The notes: generated by a model not told the origin, from the sequence alone. A stretch of DNA of 64,000 bases from Cupriavidus sp. U2 (GCF_009663685.2 NZ_RCOG02000032.1:435382-499381); one strand, 5' to 3'. Counted from the first letter of the stretch, positions 50,979 to 60,544 are shown. Numbers and translations are program-made.

Positions 50979-51830
50979 ATGCGAGACTTACCGACGCCTA
51001 CCCAGCCGCTTTTCGACTCCTTGCCCACTGGCCTCAACGGCCAGTCGGCGCGGAGGCGTCTTCCTCGTCAGCCAGCACAACTCCAAACCCAGATTCAAGC
51101 TCCGGCGCCTGCTTTCAGCGTGGCGTGGGCACGTCACCAGGACGAAGTAGCCGAGGCGCAGCGCCTGCGCTACAAGGTGTTCGCCGAGGAAATGGGCGCG
51201 CGCCTGCAACCGTCGGCCACCGAGACCGACGTGGACATGTTCGACGCCTACTGCGACCACCTGATCGTACGCGACCAGGAAACGCTCAAGGTGGTGGGCA
51301 CCTACCGCGTGCTGCCGCCGCACCAGGCCAAGCGCATCGGCTGCCTCTATGCGGAATCCGAATTCGATCTAGTCCGCCTGGCGCACCTGCGCCCGAAAAT
51401 GCTGGAACTGGGCCGTTCGTGCGTGCACCGCGACTACCGCTCGGGCAGCGTGATCATGGCCCTGTGGGGCGGCCTGGGCGAATACCTGCAGCGTTACAAC
51501 CTCGAATCGATGCTGGGCTGCGCCAGCGTACCGATGAGCGACGGCGGCCACTACGCGGCCAGCCTCTATCGGCAGTTCGCCGAAAAGTCGCTGGCACCGA
51601 TCGAATATCACGCCTTTCCGCGCGTGCCGCTGCCGGTGGACGACCTGAACCAGACGCTTGACGTGGAGCCGCCCGCGCTGATCAAGGGCTATCTGCGCCT
51701 GGGCGCCAGGATCTGCGGCCTGCCCGCCTGGGACCCCGATTTCAATGTCGCAGATTTCCTGACCCTGCTGCGCGTGCGCGACATGAACCCGCGCTATGCC
51801 CGGCACTTCCTGGGCATGCAATCGGCCTGA
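50979..51830 (+). CDS. OlsB-like GNAT acyltransferase (ornithine/N-acyl amino acid lipid synthesis)
   Basis: A 283-aa protein of the GNAT-related OlsB/'hemolysin-like' family (COG3176), which transfers a 3-hydroxyacyl group from ACP to an amino acid, usually ornithine, as the first step of phosphorus-free ornithine-lipid synthesis. Family blocks: EVAEAQRLRYKVFAEEMGARL, DHLIVRD..VVGTYRVLPP, ELGRSCVHRDYRSGSVIMALWGGLGEYL and the C-terminal RLGARICGLPAWDPDFNVADFL. The N-terminal 45 residues are a variable Pro/Gln-rich extension. ATG 50979 has a GAAAGGA ribosome-binding site at 8 nt. No olsA acyltransferase adjoins it. A Pho-box-like repeat lies about 180 bp upstream, which fits phosphate-starvation control of ornithine lipids. 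Confidence 0.82.
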   Translation: MRDLPTPTQPLFDSLPTGLNGQSARRRLPRQPAQLQTQIQAPAPAFSVAWARHQDEVAEAQRLRYKVFAEEMGARLQPSATETDVDMFDAYCDHLIVRDQETLKVVGTYRVLPPHQAKRIGCLYAESEFDLVRLAHLRPKMLELGRSCVHRDYRSGSVIMALWGGLGEYLQRYNLESMLGCASVPMSDGGHYAASLYRQFAEKSLAPIEYHAFPRVPLPVDDLNQTLDVEPPALIKGYLRLGARICGLPAWDPDFNVADFLTLLRVRDMNPRYARHFLGMQSA

Positions 51831-51885
51831 CCGCTGATCGGCAGCCCCTCTTACCGGACGAAACGGCTGATCGATCCGGTACCGG

Positions 51886-51925
51886 AAACAGGAACGGCGA
51901 CTCATCGGAGTCGCCGTTCCTGTTT
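51886..51925. terminator. Bidirectional terminator between the OlsB-like gene and ppx
   Basis: A perfect 18-bp stem (arms 51886-51903 and 51908-51925, core GGAACGGCGACTC) with an ATCG loop. A-rich and T-rich flanks serve both convergent genes (stops at 51830 and 51957). Confidence 0.88.
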
Positions 51926-51956
51926 CGTCGCCGGTTGGCCGGGTTGCCCCGCCGTC

Positions 51957-53489
51957 TCAGATGTAGACGACCTTGTAACGCTTGCCCACGCGCTCCCACT
52001 CGTCGGCTTCCTGCGTCAGACTGTATTCCACCAGCGGATTGGCATCGATCCACGATTTCGGCAGCCGCACCTCGAAGCCCTCGTCGAGTTCGTCTGAACG
52101 CTGCCTGACCTGGATGTGCGGCAGCTTCATGTCGCCACGCCGGCGGCATAGTACAAACGCCAGCCGCAGGCTGAACAGCATGCGCCAGTCCAGGAACTTG
52201 CCGCTGCCGGACAGCTTGCCGAGCTTGCCCGCGTGGCCGAGTAGCAGCGTGGCCAGGCGCGCCTGGTCGGTCTTCGAGAAACCGGGCATGTCGGCGTGCG
52301 TGGCGATATAGGCCGAATGCTTGTGATAGCCACTGTGCGAGATCGTCATGCCGATCTCGTGCAGGCTGGCTGCCCAGCCCAGCAACGCAAGGTTGTCCTC
52401 GCGGCGCTCGTTGCGCGGCTCGGGAAACTGCGCCAGCAGATCGCGGGCCGCCTGCCCCACCCGGATGGCCTGCGGGCGGTCCACGGCATAGCGGCGCATG
52501 AACTGGTCCACCGTTACGGTCCGCATGTCCTCATGATGGCTGCGGCCCAGCAGGTCGTACAGCACACCCAGTCGCAGCGCGCCGTCCGTGACGTCCATGC
52601 GGTCGATATCGAGTTCGGCAAACACGCCTAGCATGATCGACAGGCCGCCAGGCAGCACCGGAATCCGGTCGGCCTTCAGGCCGGTCAGCTTCACCCGGTT
52701 CGTGTTCTCGGCCTTGACCAGCGCCCGTTTCAGGCGCTCCAGCCCTTCACGCGTAATGCCGTGCTCGGACGCGCTGTCGTTCATCCCGTTGAGCTCGATC
52801 AGTTCCGCCAGGGCGCGCGCAGTACCCGACGACCCTACCGCCTGCTGCCAGCCGGCTGCCTTGTACTGGCGCACCAGTACCTGGATCTCGCGGCGCGCGG
52901 CCAGTTCGGCCTGCTTGAACGCGTATTCGTCGACGTTGCCGCTCGGAAAGAACTGGCGGCTATGCGATACGCAGCCGATGTACAGGCTTTCCATCAGCTT
53001 GGACTGATAGCCGCTGCCAATGATGAATTCGGTGGAACCGCCGCCGATATCCACGACCAGCCGGTTGCCCTGGCAAGCCGGCGCATCATGCGACGCGCCC
53101 AGGTAGATCAGGCGCGCTTCCTCCCGGCCGGCGATCACTTCGATCGGGAATCCCAGGGCAGCCTCGGCCTCGATCAGGAAATCCGAAGCATTCCTGGCCA
53201 CGCGCAGCGTATTGGTGGCAACCGCGCGCACCTGCTCGGGTGCGAAGTCGCGCAGGCGGTCGCCAAAGCGGCGCAGCGCGTCAACACCCCGGCGGCGGGC
53301 CGGCTGGTCCAGATACTTGTCCGGCGTCAGGCCGGCGGCCAGCCTGACCGGCTCGCGCAGCGCATCGACCTGGAAGATCTGGCTGGCGGGGCCGGAGGCC
53401 GTGGGCGTTTCATCCACCCGCCCGATCATCAGGCGGAAGCTGTTGGAGCCCATGTCGACGGCGGCCAGCAAGCGGGGATTCTGTGTCAT
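51957..53489 (-). CDS. ppx: Exopolyphosphatase (Ppx/GppA family)
   Basis: A 510-aa enzyme that removes terminal phosphates from polyphosphate (and may hydrolyse pppGpp). The N-terminus LLAAVDMGSNSFRLMIGRV is the first phosphate-binding loop of the actin-like fold; VVDIGGGSTEFIIG is the second. The C-terminal half is the HD-like helical domain (LLGWAASLHEIGMTISHSGYHKHSAYI). Divergent from ppk1 with Pho-like motifs in the 150 bp between, so synthesis and breakdown of polyphosphate may be co-regulated by PhoB. Confidence 0.95.
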   Translation of the reverse strand: MTQNPRLLAAVDMGSNSFRLMIGRVDETPTASGPASQIFQVDALREPVRLAAGLTPDKYLDQPARRRGVDALRRFGDRLRDFAPEQVRAVATNTLRVARNASDFLIEAEAALGFPIEVIAGREEARLIYLGASHDAPACQGNRLVVDIGGGSTEFIIGSGYQSKLMESLYIGCVSHSRQFFPSGNVDEYAFKQAELAARREIQVLVRQYKAAGWQQAVGSSGTARALAELIELNGMNDSASEHGITREGLERLKRALVKAENTNRVKLTGLKADRIPVLPGGLSIMLGVFAELDIDRMDVTDGALRLGVLYDLLGRSHHEDMRTVTVDQFMRRYAVDRPQAIRVGQAARDLLAQFPEPRNERREDNLALLGWAASLHEIGMTISHSGYHKHSAYIATHADMPGFSKTDQARLATLLLGHAGKLGKLSGSGKFLDWRMLFSLRLAFVLCRRRGDMKLPHIQVRQRSDELDEGFEVRLPKSWIDANPLVEYSLTQEADEWERVGKRYKVVYI

Positions 53490-53546
53490 TGCGTCAGTGT
53501 TACGCGGGATCGGCCGTGGCGGGCCAAAACCCGAAAGATTATGTCC

Positions 53547-53594
53547 CTGTCATGTCTGCATCATGACAAAATCAAAGTGTCATCAAAATGACAC
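53547..53594. promoter_or_regulatory. Pho-like motifs in the ppx-ppk1 divergent promoter region
   Basis: CTGTCAT-GTCT-GCATCAT (53547-53564) has one perfect Pho half-site and a weaker partner. Downstream lies a perfect inverted repeat GTGTCAT-CAAA-ATGACAC (53577-53594), whose halves resemble Pho half-sites in opposite orientation. Confidence 0.5.
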
Positions 53595-53639
53595 GGATCT
53601 ATGAAAAAGTCGCCTCATCGCCAAAATAAGGTCATAGAC

Positions 53640-55721
53640 ATGTCGACGACGCCGCCTGGCTCGCTCTGGAACCGCGAGCTGGGCATTCTGGATTTCAACG
53701 CGCGCGTGCTTGCGCAGGCCGCCGACCCCAATGTCCCGCTGCTGGAACGGCTGAAGTTCATCTGTATCGTGTCCAGCAACCTGGACGAGTTCTTTGAAAT
53801 CCGGATGGCCGGCCTGAAGGAGCAGATGCGGGACAACGCATCGGGCCTGACGCCCGATGGCCTCTCGATCCAGCAGGCCTACCAGCTTGTCACGGAGCGC
53901 ACCCAGCGGCTCGTGGCATCGCAGTATGACATGCTGCAGAACGTCATTTTCCCCGCGCTGGAAAAAGAAGGGGTGTTTTTTCACCTGACCGGCACGTGGA
54001 CGGACGCGCAGCGCGCCTGGGCGCGGGACTTCTTCACGCGCGAGCTGGGCCCGGTGCTGACGCCCATAGCGCTGGACCCCGCCCATCCGTTCCCGCGCGT
54101 GCTCAACAAGAGCCTGAACTTCGTGATCGAGCTGTCCGGCAAGGACGCCTTCGGCCGCGATGCCGACCTGGCCATCGTGCAGGCCCCGCGCGCGCTGCCC
54201 CGCGTGGTGCGCATGCCGGAGAAGCTGTCGGGTTATCCGTACGGCTTTGTGATGCTGTCGTCGTTCATGCAGGCGTTTGTCCACGAACTGTTCCCGGCCA
54301 TCGAGGTGCAGGGCTGCTACCAGTTCCGGGTCACCCGCAATTCCGACCTCTTCGTGTCCGAGGACGAAATCACCGACCTGCGCGAAGCGTTGCAGGGCGA
54401 ATTGCCTGCACGTCACTTTGGCGACATGGTCCGCCTGGAGGTATCGTCCGACACGCCGCCGGCGCTGTCGCGGCGCCTGCTGCTGGAATCGGGCCTGACC
54501 GAACAGGACCTGTACCGCGTGGGGGGCCCGGTGAACCTGGTGCGGCTGATGCAGATTCCCGATCTGGTGGACCGCCCTGCCCTGAAATACCCGCCGCACG
54601 TGCCCGCCGTGGTCAAGGCCTTCCCGCCCGGCACGAGCATGTTCGACGTGATCCGCCAGCGGGACGTGCTGCTGCATCACCCTTACGAGAGCTTCTCGTC
54701 GGTGCTGGACCTGATGCAGGCGGCCGCCAGCGATCCAAACGTGGTGGCGATCAAGCAGACTGTCTATCGCACCGGCAACGAATCGGCGGTGATGGAGGCG
54801 CTGATGACGGCGGCCCGCAACGGCAAGGAAGTGACCGTGGTGGTGGAACTGCTGGCGCGCTTCGATGAGGAAACCAACATCAACTGGGCCGAACGGCTGG
54901 AATCGGCCGGTGCCCATGTGGTGTACGGCGTGGTGGGACACAAATGCCACGCCAAGATGCTGCTGATCGTGCGGCGCGAGCCGGCGGGCCCGAAGGCCAA
55001 GAACGCGGTGCTGCGGCGCTACGCCCACCTGGGCACTGGCAACTATCACCCGCGCACCGCCCGCCTGTACACCGACTTTGGGCTGCTCACCGCCAACGAG
55101 CAGGTCTGCGAGGACGTTCACCACGTGTTCCAGCTGCTGACCGGCACGGCCGGCACCATCCGGCTCAATCACCTGTGGCAGTCGCCGTTCACGATGCACA
55201 GCAACCTCGTGGAGCATATCCGCGCCGAGGCCCGCAACGCGCGCGCCGGCAAGCGGGCTCGCATCATCGCCAAGATGAACGCGCTGCTGGAGCCGACCAT
55301 CATCGACGAGCTTTACAAGGCGTCGCGCGCGGGCGTGAAGATCGACCTGATCGTGCGCGGCGTCTGCGCGCTGCGCGCCGGCGTGCCGGGGCTGTCGGAG
55401 AACATTTCGGTACGCTCGATCGTCGGCCGCTTCCTGGAGCATCACCGCGTCTATTACTTCCACGCGGCCGGCGACGATGTGCTGTACCTGTCCAGCGCCG
55501 ACTGGATGGACCGCAACCTGTTCCGACGCGTCGAGGTGGCCTTCCCGATCCTGGATCGTACGCTCAAGGCCCGCGTGATCAAGGAAGGCTTGCAGGTGCA
55601 TCTGCACGACAACGCATCGGCCTGGATCATGGAGCCCAATGGCGATTACGTACGAAAGCCGTCGCGCGCCAAGCTCCAGCGCGTCAGCCAACAGGAACTG
55701 CTGCTGAAGTTCGGCACCTGA
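53640..55721 (+). CDS. ppk: Polyphosphate kinase 1
   Basis: A 693-aa enzyme that makes polyphosphate from ATP reversibly. N-terminal domain: SLWNRELGILDFNARVL and FICIVSSNLDEFFEIRMAGL. Catalytic domains: IKQTVYRTGNESAVMEALMTAARNGKEVTVVVELLARFDEE; the phosphorylated His is expected in HKCHAKMLL, and YAHLGTGNYHPRTARLYTDFGL and SADWMDRNLFRRVEVAFPI are further core blocks. An upstream ATG at 53601 is possible (706 aa), but it lies only 7 bp from a regulatory dyad; ATG 53640 has TAAGG at suitable spacing. Convergent with phoR. Confidence 0.95.
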   Translation: MSTTPPGSLWNRELGILDFNARVLAQAADPNVPLLERLKFICIVSSNLDEFFEIRMAGLKEQMRDNASGLTPDGLSIQQAYQLVTERTQRLVASQYDMLQNVIFPALEKEGVFFHLTGTWTDAQRAWARDFFTRELGPVLTPIALDPAHPFPRVLNKSLNFVIELSGKDAFGRDADLAIVQAPRALPRVVRMPEKLSGYPYGFVMLSSFMQAFVHELFPAIEVQGCYQFRVTRNSDLFVSEDEITDLREALQGELPARHFGDMVRLEVSSDTPPALSRRLLLESGLTEQDLYRVGGPVNLVRLMQIPDLVDRPALKYPPHVPAVVKAFPPGTSMFDVIRQRDVLLHHPYESFSSVLDLMQAAASDPNVVAIKQTVYRTGNESAVMEALMTAARNGKEVTVVVELLARFDEETNINWAERLESAGAHVVYGVVGHKCHAKMLLIVRREPAGPKAKNAVLRRYAHLGTGNYHPRTARLYTDFGLLTANEQVCEDVHHVFQLLTGTAGTIRLNHLWQSPFTMHSNLVEHIRAEARNARAGKRARIIAKMNALLEPTIIDELYKASRAGVKIDLIVRGVCALRAGVPGLSENISVRSIVGRFLEHHRVYYFHAAGDDVLYLSSADWMDRNLFRRVEVAFPILDRTLKARVIKEGLQVHLHDNASAWIMEPNGDYVRKPSRAKLQRVSQQELLLKFGT

Positions 55722-55742
55722 TCGCCGCCGGGTTTCGGAATG

Positions 55743-55779
55743 AAACAGGCCGCTCCCGCACCGGGCAGCGGCCTGTTTT
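55743..55779. terminator. Terminator between ppk1 and phoR
   Basis: A stem AAACAGGCCGCT (55743-55754) with AGCGGCCTGTTT (55767-55778), loop CCCGCACCGGGC which can itself pair partly, followed by T. It serves the convergent ppk1 and possibly phoR. Confidence 0.85.
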
Positions 55780-55802
55780 CATGGCGCCGGGCGTGTCCGG
55801 GC

Positions 55803-57155
55803 TCAGGCAGCGTGGCGCGAGGCGTCGCTCAGCCGGGACAGCGGTTGCGCGGCGTCCGGCTCGTAGCCGCTGCGGTCCACGGGGAACACGATGCGGAACG
55901 TACTACCGCGCCCCACTTCGCTGGTCACACGCAGATCGGCATGGTGGCGCGACAGCACGTGCTTGACGATGGCCAGCCCCAGACCGGTACCGCCCGTATC
56001 GCGCGACCGGCTGCGATCCACCCGGTAGAACCGCTCGGTCAGGCGGGGAATATGCTCGGGCGCGATGCCCAGGCCCGTGTCGCTGACCGAGAACACCGAG
56101 TGCCCGTCGGTAAAGGTCATGCGGATGGCGATGCGTCCGCCGTCGGGCGTGTAGCGCACCGCGTTCGACACCAGGTTGCCCAGTGCCGACAGCAGCTCGC
56201 CTTCCGCACCGCGCAGCACCACGGCGGTATCGATATCGGTCTCGATGTCGTGCCGGCCCTGGGACAACGCCTCGGCGTCGTGCACCATGTGGGCGGCCAG
56301 CGCGGCCACGTTGACACGGTCGTGCGACGGCGGCTGCGCGTCGGATTCCAGCTTGGCCAGCGCAAGCAGGTCCTCGACGATGTGCTGCATCCGCATCGAC
56401 TGCACCAGCATCAGATCGATGTAGCGTTTGCGGTCTTCCTCGGAGACCGGCAGGTCGCGCACGGTCTCGAGGAAGCCCGTCAGCACCGTCAGCGGCGTTT
56501 TCAGTTCGTGCGAGACATTGGCCACGAAGTCGCGGCGCATGGCCTCGGTGCTTTCAACCTTGGTAATGTCCTGCGTCAATACGAGCTTGCGGTTCTCGCC
56601 ATACGGAAGGATCTGCACCGACGTGATACCGCGCTTGTGTTCCCCCATGTCGCGCATCACCAGCGGTTCGTCATAGCGTTCGCGCGTCAGGTAGTGGACA
56701 AACTCGGGCCGGCGAATCAGGTGCGTAATGCGCTGGCGCACGTCGCGCCGCGCGTTCAGCCCGAAGTGCTGCTCGGCCACGCCGTTGCACCATTCGATCT
56801 GGTCGGCATCGTCAAGCATCAGCACGCCATAGGGCGACGCCTGGATGGCCTGGATAAACCGGGTGTGCTGCTGTTCCACCTGCAGCACCTGGGTGCGCCA
56901 TCGCTTGACCAGCCGGTGCAGGCGGTAATACACCTCGCCCCACAGCCCGAGTGCGCTGGGGATCTCGCCGTAGGCCGGCGCGTCCAGCACCCGCCACAGA
57001 CGGTTGATCTGGAACAGGTAGTACGCAAGCAGCAGGAACAGCGAAATGGAAAGGAAAAGCAGGCCGGGCACGGCGCCGGCTACGGCATACAGCCCCGCGG
57101 CTATCAGCACGAGACCGGCAAGGATGGCCGCGGAGCGGGCCCAGATGACATTCAT
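55803..57155 (-). CDS. phoR: Phosphate regulon sensor histidine kinase PhoR
   Basis: A 450-aa membrane-anchored sensor kinase. Two N-terminal hydrophobic helices (about residues 5-48) are followed by a PAS domain with FIQAIQASPYGVLMLDDADQIEWCN. The H-box FVANVSHELKTPLTVL places the phospho-His at 216; the N-box is LSALGNLVSNAVRYTPDGG, and the catalytic domain ends GGTGLGLAIVKHVLSRHHADL. With PstSCAB and PhoU it senses external phosphate and phosphorylates PhoB. It is 138 bp after phoB on the same strand. Confidence 0.95.
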   Translation of the reverse strand: MNVIWARSAAILAGLVLIAAGLYAVAGAVPGLLFLSISLFLLLAYYLFQINRLWRVLDAPAYGEIPSALGLWGEVYYRLHRLVKRWRTQVLQVEQQHTRFIQAIQASPYGVLMLDDADQIEWCNGVAEQHFGLNARRDVRQRITHLIRRPEFVHYLTRERYDEPLVMRDMGEHKRGITSVQILPYGENRKLVLTQDITKVESTEAMRRDFVANVSHELKTPLTVLTGFLETVRDLPVSEEDRKRYIDLMLVQSMRMQHIVEDLLALAKLESDAQPPSHDRVNVAALAAHMVHDAEALSQGRHDIETDIDTAVVLRGAEGELLSALGNLVSNAVRYTPDGGRIAIRMTFTDGHSVFSVSDTGLGIAPEHIPRLTERFYRVDRSRSRDTGGTGLGLAIVKHVLSRHHADLRVTSEVGRGSTFRIVFPVDRSGYEPDAAQPLSRLSDASRHAA

Positions 57156-57293
57156 GCGCGGAGTAGAAGAGATTCAGTGCGTTCGCACTGCGACAAAGTC
57201 TGCCACAACAAGGCATCGCAGCGTGGCATTGAGCCGGCATTATCCGACATCGGCCGGCGCGGCCCCCGCTGCTCCGCCGCCGGCCCGTTCCGG

Positions 57294-58001
57294 TCAGTGG
57301 CTGGGCGACCGCGCCAGGCGATAGCCGCTGCCCCGGACCGTCTCGATCATGTTGCTGTACCCCCCCGGGGTCAGCGCGGCACGCAGACGCTTGATATGCA
57401 CGTCCACGGTACGCTCTTCCACGAACACGTGGTCGCCCCAGACCTGATCCAGTAATTGTGACCGGCTGTGCACACGCTCGGGATGCGTCATCAGGAAGTG
57501 AAGCAGACGGAACTCCGTGGGACCCAGGTCCAGCTTGATTGGGCCGCTGTCGTCCTGACCGGTCACCCGATGCGTAGCCGGATCGAGACGCAGGCCATTG
57601 ATGGCCACCACGTCGTCGGTCAGCTGCGGCGCGCGGCGGCGCAGCACGGCCTTGATGCGGGCCAGCAGTTCCTTCGGCGAAAAGGGCTTGGTCACATAGT
57701 CGTCCGCACCGGCTTCCAGGCCCATGACCTTGTCCTGCTCTTCGCTACGGGCGGTGAGCATGATGATCGGGATCTGCTTGGTGCGGTCGTTGGTCCGCAG
57801 TTCCTTGGCGAAGGTGGCACCCGACTTGCCCGGGAGCATCCAGTCCAGCAACACGAGGTCCGGCAGGACATCGCTCATCAGCGACAACGCCTGCTCGGCG
57901 TTGTACGCACGAATCGGATAGTGCCCCGCGTGCTGGAGATTGACGGCGATCAGTTCAGCAATCGCCGGTTCGTCTTCGACAACGAGAATACTGCTCGGCA
58001 T
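57294..58001 (-). CDS. phoB: Phosphate regulon response regulator PhoB
   Basis: A 235-aa OmpR-type regulator. The receiver has acidic residues Glu9-Asp10 and phospho-Asp53 (LVLLDWMLPGKSG), with Lys in VTKPFSPKELLARI. The C-terminal winged helix reads TEFRLLHFLMTHPERVHSRSQLLDQVWGDHVFVEERTVDVHIKRLRAALTPGG, highly PhoB-like. It should activate the Pho boxes seen in this window. It is 36 bp downstream of phoU. Confidence 0.96.
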   Translation of the reverse strand: MPSSILVVEDEPAIAELIAVNLQHAGHYPIRAYNAEQALSLMSDVLPDLVLLDWMLPGKSGATFAKELRTNDRTKQIPIIMLTARSEEQDKVMGLEAGADDYVTKPFSPKELLARIKAVLRRRAPQLTDDVVAINGLRLDPATHRVTGQDDSGPIKLDLGPTEFRLLHFLMTHPERVHSRSQLLDQVWGDHVFVEERTVDVHIKRLRAALTPGGYSNMIETVRGSGYRLARSPSH

Positions 58002-58037
58002 GTAATAGTTCTCCGCTTATCAGTGCTGGCGCGTCAT

Positions 58038-58742
58038 TCAGCTCAACGCTTCGCGCTCCATGTCTTCGCGTGAGACATGGCGTACGTCCGTGCCCTTCAC
58101 GATGTAGATGATGAATTCTGCAATGTTCTTCGCGTGGTCGCCGATCCGCTCGACGGCCTTGGCGATGAACAGGAAGTCCAGCGCCACCGAGATCGTGCGC
58201 GGGTCTTCCATCATGTAGGTGATCAGCTTGCGCACGAAGGCGCGGAATTCCTCGTCGATGGCCTTGTCGTCCTTGACGATGCGGGCCGCCGCCACGGTGT
58301 CCAGGCGCGCGAACGCGTCCAGCGCCTGGCGCAGCAGGTTGATGGCCATCTCGCCGGACAGCTTCACTTCGGCGTAGTTGATGTTGTGCGCGGCCGCATC
58401 TTCCATGATGTGCTTGGTCCGCTTGGCGATCTTCTCGGCCTCGTCGCCGGCGCGTTCGAGGTTGGTGATCGTCTTGGAGATCGCCATCACCAGGCGCAGG
58501 TCGCGGGCGGTGGGCTGGCGGCGCGCGATGATGTTGCCGCAGTCCGCATCGATCTCCACTTCGAGCGCATTCAACTGCTGCTCGCGGGCCATGACCTGGT
58601 CGGCCAGGTCACCGTCGAAGTCGGCCAGCGCGCGCATGGCCAGTTCGATCTGCGACTCCACCAGTCCGCCCATCTGCAGCAGCTTGGTGTTGATCGCGTT
58701 GAGGTCGGCGTCGAACTGGGTCGACAGGTGCTTGTCAGTCAT
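58038..58742 (-). CDS. phoU: Phosphate signalling protein PhoU
   Basis: A 234-aa all-helical protein with two tandem three-helix repeats, linking the Pst transporter to PhoR and limiting phosphate uptake. Metal-binding repeats are visible: ERAGDEAEKIAKRTKHI in the first half and ERIGDHAKNIAEFIIYIVKGTDVRH in the second. The start at 58742 (MTDKHLSTQFDADLNAINTKL) matches the family and has AGGAG just upstream; longer frames overlap pstB. It is 56 bp after pstB. Confidence 0.96.
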   Translation of the reverse strand: MTDKHLSTQFDADLNAINTKLLQMGGLVESQIELAMRALADFDGDLADQVMAREQQLNALEVEIDADCGNIIARRQPTARDLRLVMAISKTITNLERAGDEAEKIAKRTKHIMEDAAAHNINYAEVKLSGEMAINLLRQALDAFARLDTVAAARIVKDDKAIDEEFRAFVRKLITYMMEDPRTISVALDFLFIAKAVERIGDHAKNIAEFIIYIVKGTDVRHVSREDMEREALS

Positions 58743-58798
58743 GGTGTTCTCCTGGCCGCTTGTCCGTATGCTGGATTGTCCTGCAATGCCGTTGCGGA

Positions 58799-59587
58799 TC
58801 AACCGAAGCGGCCGGTAATGTAGTCTTCGGTTTCCTTGCGGTGCGGCTTGATGAAGATCTTCTCGGTCTCGCCGAACTCGATCAGCTCGCCCAGGTACAT
58901 GTAGGCGGTATAGTCCGAGCAGCGCGCGGCCTGCTGCATGTTGTGGGTGACGATCACCACCGTGTACTCGTCCTTCAGTTCGGCGATCAGTTCCTCGATA
59001 CGGCCCGTGGAAATCGGGTCGAGCGCCGAGCACGGCTCGTCGAGCAGCAGTACTTCGGGGCGGATGGCAATGCCGCGCGCGATGCACAGGCGCTGCTGCT
59101 GGCCGCCCGACAGGCCGTAGCCCGACTGGTGCAGCTTGTCCTTGGCCTCGTTCCACAGCGCGGCCTTCGACAGCGCCCACTCCACACGGTCGTCCATTTC
59201 CGAGCGCGACAGCTTTTCGAACAGGCGCACCCCAAAGGCGATATTGTCATAGATCGACATCGGGAACGGCGTCGGCTTCTGGAACACCATGCCCACCTTG
59301 GCGCGCAGCAGCGAAATGTCCTGCTTGCTCGTCAGCAGGTTCTCGCCGTCCATGTTGATCTCGCCCTCGGCGCGCTGCTCCGGGTACAGCGCGAACATCT
59401 TGTTGAATGTGCGCAGCAGCGTCGACTTGCCGCAGCCCGACGGGCCGATGAACGCCGTGACCTTGCGGTCCGGGATCGACATGTTGATGTTCTTCAGCGC
59501 GTGGAACTGGTTGTAGTAGAAGTTCAGGTTCCGCACGTCGATCTTGGCGCGCACGGTGTCGGGAATATCGATGACGGTAGAGGTCAT
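58799..59587 (-). CDS. pstB: Phosphate ABC transporter ATP-binding protein PstB
   Basis: A 262-aa ABC ATPase. Walker A GPSGCGKST, Q-loop MVFQKPTPFPMSIYDNI (PstB-specific), signature LSGGQQQR, Walker B VLLLDEPCSALDP (PstB-type Cys) and H-loop VTHNMQQAARCSDY. It powers phosphate import through PstC-PstA. Gaps of about 54 bp on either side within the pst operon. Confidence 0.97.
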   Translation of the reverse strand: MTSTVIDIPDTVRAKIDVRNLNFYYNQFHALKNINMSIPDRKVTAFIGPSGCGKSTLLRTFNKMFALYPEQRAEGEINMDGENLLTSKQDISLLRAKVGMVFQKPTPFPMSIYDNIAFGVRLFEKLSRSEMDDRVEWALSKAALWNEAKDKLHQSGYGLSGGQQQRLCIARGIAIRPEVLLLDEPCSALDPISTGRIEELIAELKDEYTVVIVTHNMQQAARCSDYTAYMYLGELIEFGETEKIFIKPHRKETEDYITGRFG

Positions 59588-59641
59588 GCTGATGTCTCGC
59601 TTGAATTCGGTAGTCAGGTCAGGCGTGATGCGTGGCGCCAG

Positions 59642-60544
59642 TTATTTCTTGAACAGGACGCGTGCCACGATGTTCAGCGCCAGCACCCCGACGGTAATCA
59701 GGAACACGCCGGCCCAGGCCAGTTGCTGCCATTCGGTGAACGGGCTCATGGCGAAGCGGAAAATCGTCACGGGCAGGTTGGCCATCGGCTTGTTCAGGTC
59801 GGCGCTCCAGAACTGATTGGACAGCGCGGTGAACAGCAGCGGCGCAGTTTCGCCGGCAATACGGGCCACGGCCAGCAGCACGCCGGTCACGATGCCCGCG
59901 TACGACGACTTGACCGTGATCGACATCACCATCTTCCACTTCGGCGTGCCCAGCGCCACCGCCGCTTCACGCAGCGCGTTCGGCACCAGGTTCAGCATGT
60001 TCTCGGTGGTGCGGACCACGATCGGGATCTGCAGCAGTGCCAGCGCACACACGCCAGCCCAGCCCGAGAAGTGGCCCATGCGGGTCACCACCAGTGCGTA
60101 GACGAACAGGCCGATCACGATCGACGGCGCCGACAGCAGGATGTCGTTGATGAAGCGGGTGAACGAGGCCAGGGGCGATTTCTGGCCATACTCGGCCAGG
60201 TAGATGCCAGCCAGGATGCCCAGGGGCGTACCGACCAGCGTCGCCACGCCCACCAGCACGAAGCTGCCGAAGATGGCGTTGGCCAGGCCACCGCCGGCGG
60301 TGTTCGGGGCCGGTGTCATCTGCGTGAACAGGTCGAGCGACAGGCCGCCCACGCCCAGCGAGATGGTGGTCCAGAGAATCCACGCGAGCCAGAACAGCCC
60401 GAAACCCATGGCGCCCAGCGAAGCCGTCAGGGCAAGGGCGTTGGTGCGACGGCGGGCACCCTGGAGCCGGGTGCGGACCGCTTCGGAATCGGGGCGGACG
60501 GCGGGAATCGACGACGTGGACACGGCTTGACTGACTTGGTTCAT
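59642..60544 (-). CDS. pstA: Phosphate ABC transporter permease PstA
   Basis: A 300-aa inner-membrane permease with six predicted helices. The core is TLVGTPLGILAGIYLAEYGQKSPLASFTRFINDILLSAPSIVIGLFVY, then LLQIPIVVRTTENMLNLVPNALREAAVALGTPKWKMV, the EAA coupling loop. The ATG overlaps the pstC stop (60541-60544), giving translational coupling and equal amounts of the two subunits. Confidence 0.96.
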   Translation of the reverse strand: MNQVSQAVSTSSIPAVRPDSEAVRTRLQGARRRTNALALTASLGAMGFGLFWLAWILWTTISLGVGGLSLDLFTQMTPAPNTAGGGLANAIFGSFVLVGVATLVGTPLGILAGIYLAEYGQKSPLASFTRFINDILLSAPSIVIGLFVYALVVTRMGHFSGWAGVCALALLQIPIVVRTTENMLNLVPNALREAAVALGTPKWKMVMSITVKSSYAGIVTGVLLAVARIAGETAPLLFTALSNQFWSADLNKPMANLPVTIFRFAMSPFTEWQQLAWAGVFLITVGVLALNIVARVLFKK

